64,000 nucleotides of DNA from NCBI GenBank assembly GCA_964348095.1, contig CAYGBK010000015.1, positions 144,007 to 208,006 on the forward strand, in the 5' to 3' direction. Below the pieces are notes generated by a model. That model had not been told where the DNA came from. It ran no database searches and saw only the letters and a program-made list of their open reading frames with translations. The position numbers were made by a program, and so were the translations under genes. Below, piece after piece: positions 62,341 through 64,000 of this stretch (positions are counted from its first letter, which is position 1; each line of letters opens with the position of its first letter). The DNA comes from WVXP01 sp964348095. Lineage in GTDB: Bacteria > Desulfobacterota > BSN033 > WVXP01.

Positions 62341-63669
62341 ATGAAAAACGAACAGATCTTTCTCATCAGCCTTGGTTGTCCAAAGAATCTGGTCGATTCT
62401 GAAGTGATGCTCGGCCTGCTGGTTGAGAAGGGCTATGTCATCACCACGGTTCCGTCCCAGGCTGAGATCATTCTCATCAACACATGCAGTTTCATCAAGG
62501 ATGCGACCCGAGAGACACTCGATGCGATCCATGAGGCGGTCGATCTTAAGAGGTCCGGATCGTGCCGCCTTTTGATCGTGACAGGGTGTCTTCCCCAGCG
62601 CTACGGACAGGACCTGGCAAGAGAAATCCCGGAGGTGGATTTTTTCTTGGGAACTGAGGAGTTTCACGGGATTGCTCAGTATCTGGAGAAACCTGCTGAT
62701 CCCAAAGAGCGGGTGGCCATCCGGAGAACCTCCTTCCTTTACGATCACCAGACGCCGAGGCTCCTGTCCGGACATTCTTCAAGCGCTTACATAAAAATTG
62801 CAGAGGGGTGCTCAAGGTCGTGCTCATTCTGTGTCATTCCGAGTCTGAGGGGAAGGTTTCGGAGCCGTCCGATGGATTCGATCGTTCAGGAGGCCTCACT
62901 ATTGGTGGACCAAGGGGTCCGCGAGATAAACCTCGTGGCCCAGGAAACAACCTCTTACGGCCTTGATCTCCAGGATAGAACAACCCTAAAGCGTCTTTTG
63001 GAACGCCTCTGCCTGATCGAGGACCTGCGATGGATCCGAGTCCTCTATGCGTATCCGGAGCATATTGACCGCGGACTTCTCAGACTTATGGGGAGTTCAG
63101 AAAAAATCTGTAACTACATCGATCTGCCCATCCAGCACATTGATGAGAAGATTCTTCGATCAATGGGACGCCCGGTCTCTCGCAAATTCCTGGAGGGTTT
63201 AATAGGGCAGATCAGGGGCGAAATCCCAGACGTGGCTATCAGAACTACCCTCATGGTCGGGTTTCCTGGAGAAAGGGCGGCCCAGTTTTCGGAACTCGTG
63301 GATTTCGTTGAAGCAACCCGATTCGAGAGGCTAGGGGTGTTCGAGTTTTCCCCGGAGGAGGGAACAGAGGCGGCTAGGATGGGTGAGCACGTACCGGCGC
63401 CTGTCAAGAAAAGACGACGTGAGCGTCTCATGGCACTTCAGCAGAGAATATCTCTTGACTACAACAGGAAACTCATCGGGAAAACGATCGTCGCCTTGAC
63501 CGAGGGCCCGCGTGGGCACGACGGCATGCTGACAGCGCGTATGGAGACCCAGGCACCCGAGGTCGACGGTCAGATTATCATTACTAAAGGACGTGCCGCA
63601 CCAGGTCAGGTCGTGGATGTGAGAATCACAAGGGCTCACCCCTATGATTTGGAAGGGGAGATGGTTTAG
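62341..63669 (+). CDS. rimO: Ribosomal protein S12 methylthiotransferase RimO
   Basis: 442 residues from the ATG at 62341; an earlier start (62308) adds 11 residues. The MTTase N-domain has ISLGCPKNLVDSEVMLG, ILINTCSFIKDATRET and VTGCLPQRYG (three Cys of the auxiliary cluster). The radical SAM motif is GCSRSCSFCVIPSLRG, followed by LVAQETTSYGLDL, IDLPIQHIDEKILRSMGR and a C-terminal TRAM domain (TIVALTEGPRG ... ITRAHPYDLEGEMV). CPKNLVDSE distinguishes RimO from MiaB. It methylthiolates Asp of S12. Nearby R5 lies upstream. Confidence 0.95.
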   Translation: MKNEQIFLISLGCPKNLVDSEVMLGLLVEKGYVITTVPSQAEIILINTCSFIKDATRETLDAIHEAVDLKRSGSCRLLIVTGCLPQRYGQDLAREIPEVDFFLGTEEFHGIAQYLEKPADPKERVAIRRTSFLYDHQTPRLLSGHSSSAYIKIAEGCSRSCSFCVIPSLRGRFRSRPMDSIVQEASLLVDQGVREINLVAQETTSYGLDLQDRTTLKRLLERLCLIEDLRWIRVLYAYPEHIDRGLLRLMGSSEKICNYIDLPIQHIDEKILRSMGRPVSRKFLEGLIGQIRGEIPDVAIRTTLMVGFPGERAAQFSELVDFVEATRFERLGVFEFSPEEGTEAARMGEHVPAPVKKRRRERLMALQQRISLDYNRKLIGKTIVALTEGPRGHDGMLTARMETQAPEVDGQIIITKGRAAPGQVVDVRITRAHPYDLEGEMV

Positions 63670-64000
63670 AATATCATTTTCTCCTTCGGATTAAGCCATT
63701 CATAATCAGGCGATTGGCAATGGGTCATGCTACCCGTCTGATCATGACCGCACCCAGATCTATCGCGCTTCTGATGGTGTGAAAGGACCCCCACTGCTGC
63801 CCCGAGAATAGTGAGGCCCGATGGAGCAAACCCGAACCGATTAGGGGAGTGATCGCCACAGTCCTAACCCGAATTATTCACGAGAGATTTCATCAAAAGC
63901 GGAAAAAATATATAACATCAGAGACTTATCGGAGTATTTCGACTCGGTCACGAATGACAGTCTGTTTTTGGCGAAGATCCGATTCTGGTGACGAAATCTC
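63670..64000. other. Right-end sequence, nothing supported
   Basis: The 331 bp after rimO contain no frame with protein character, no clear terminator (a short T-rich stretch only) and no repeat module recognisable by eye. A gene could begin just beyond the window edge. Confidence 0.4.

Noticed and set aside
1..64000. tRNA genes or CRISPR arrays
   Set aside because: No TPsiC-arm/acceptor pairs or regularly spaced direct repeats were noticed on either strand; a tRNAscan-SE run would be needed to exclude tRNAs formally.

Overview
This window looks like chromosomal DNA of an anaerobic Desulfobacterota (deltaproteobacterial) bacterium. That placement is an inference from gene content, not from a marker-gene search. 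The supporting content is: a thiolase/crotonase/ETF operon whose EtfA carries a ferredoxin domain, molybdenum-cofactor genes, an HD-GYP signalling protein, a sigma-54 envelope-stress operon, an mfd-parvulin-parvulin operon, radical SAM enzymes, and a candidate small selenoprotein. No rRNA, tRNA, CRISPR array or intact transposase was recognised.

Layout. 0-4 kb (minus strand): a Zra/Cpx-like operon of two periplasmic metal-sensor-like proteins, a histidine kinase and a response regulator cut by the window edge. It lies behind a consensus sigma-54 promoter with palindromic upstream sites. 4-8 kb: a GalT/HIT-family protein, a tiny membrane ORF with an in-frame UGA and a SECIS-like hairpin, and a CPBP protease overlapping a HEAT-repeat membrane protein. 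8.8-19 kb: an AsmA-like giant, a PAS-HisKA protein without an ATPase domain plus a lone receiver, then radical SAM, DUF547, PHP and AAA+ genes. 19-34.3 kb: a one-directional run of about twenty small, mostly secreted or membrane genes (GNATs, DUF4019, DUF3859, TIMP-like, ICMT-like, cupin, macro domain). It is unusually rich in broken genes: six show stops or frameshifts. 34.6-42 kb: M3 peptidase, GNAT, ACT-domain protein, UspA, HD-GYP, and a NadD-like/PncC pair. 43-49.5 kb: thioredoxin-like, DUF1684, MobB, MoeA, AmrS-like radical SAM and MidA. 49.8-54.1 kb: the thl-crt-etfB-etfA operon. 55.3-63.7 kb: mfd with two parvulin-type chaperones, a double-FHA protein, and rimO.

The intergenic space carries a family of dispersed, modular repeats (five long copies of about 300-620 bp, plus short stand-alone modules). 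Shared end modules flank two different structured interiors: type I has two hairpins, type II a nested multi-arm fold. A second repeat type is built from inverted TGTCAAAATCCAA-like arms. These repeats, the candidate selenoprotein and the decaying gene run are the least ordinary parts of the window. Start codons are chosen by ribosome-binding site and family length, and uncertain ones are flagged.
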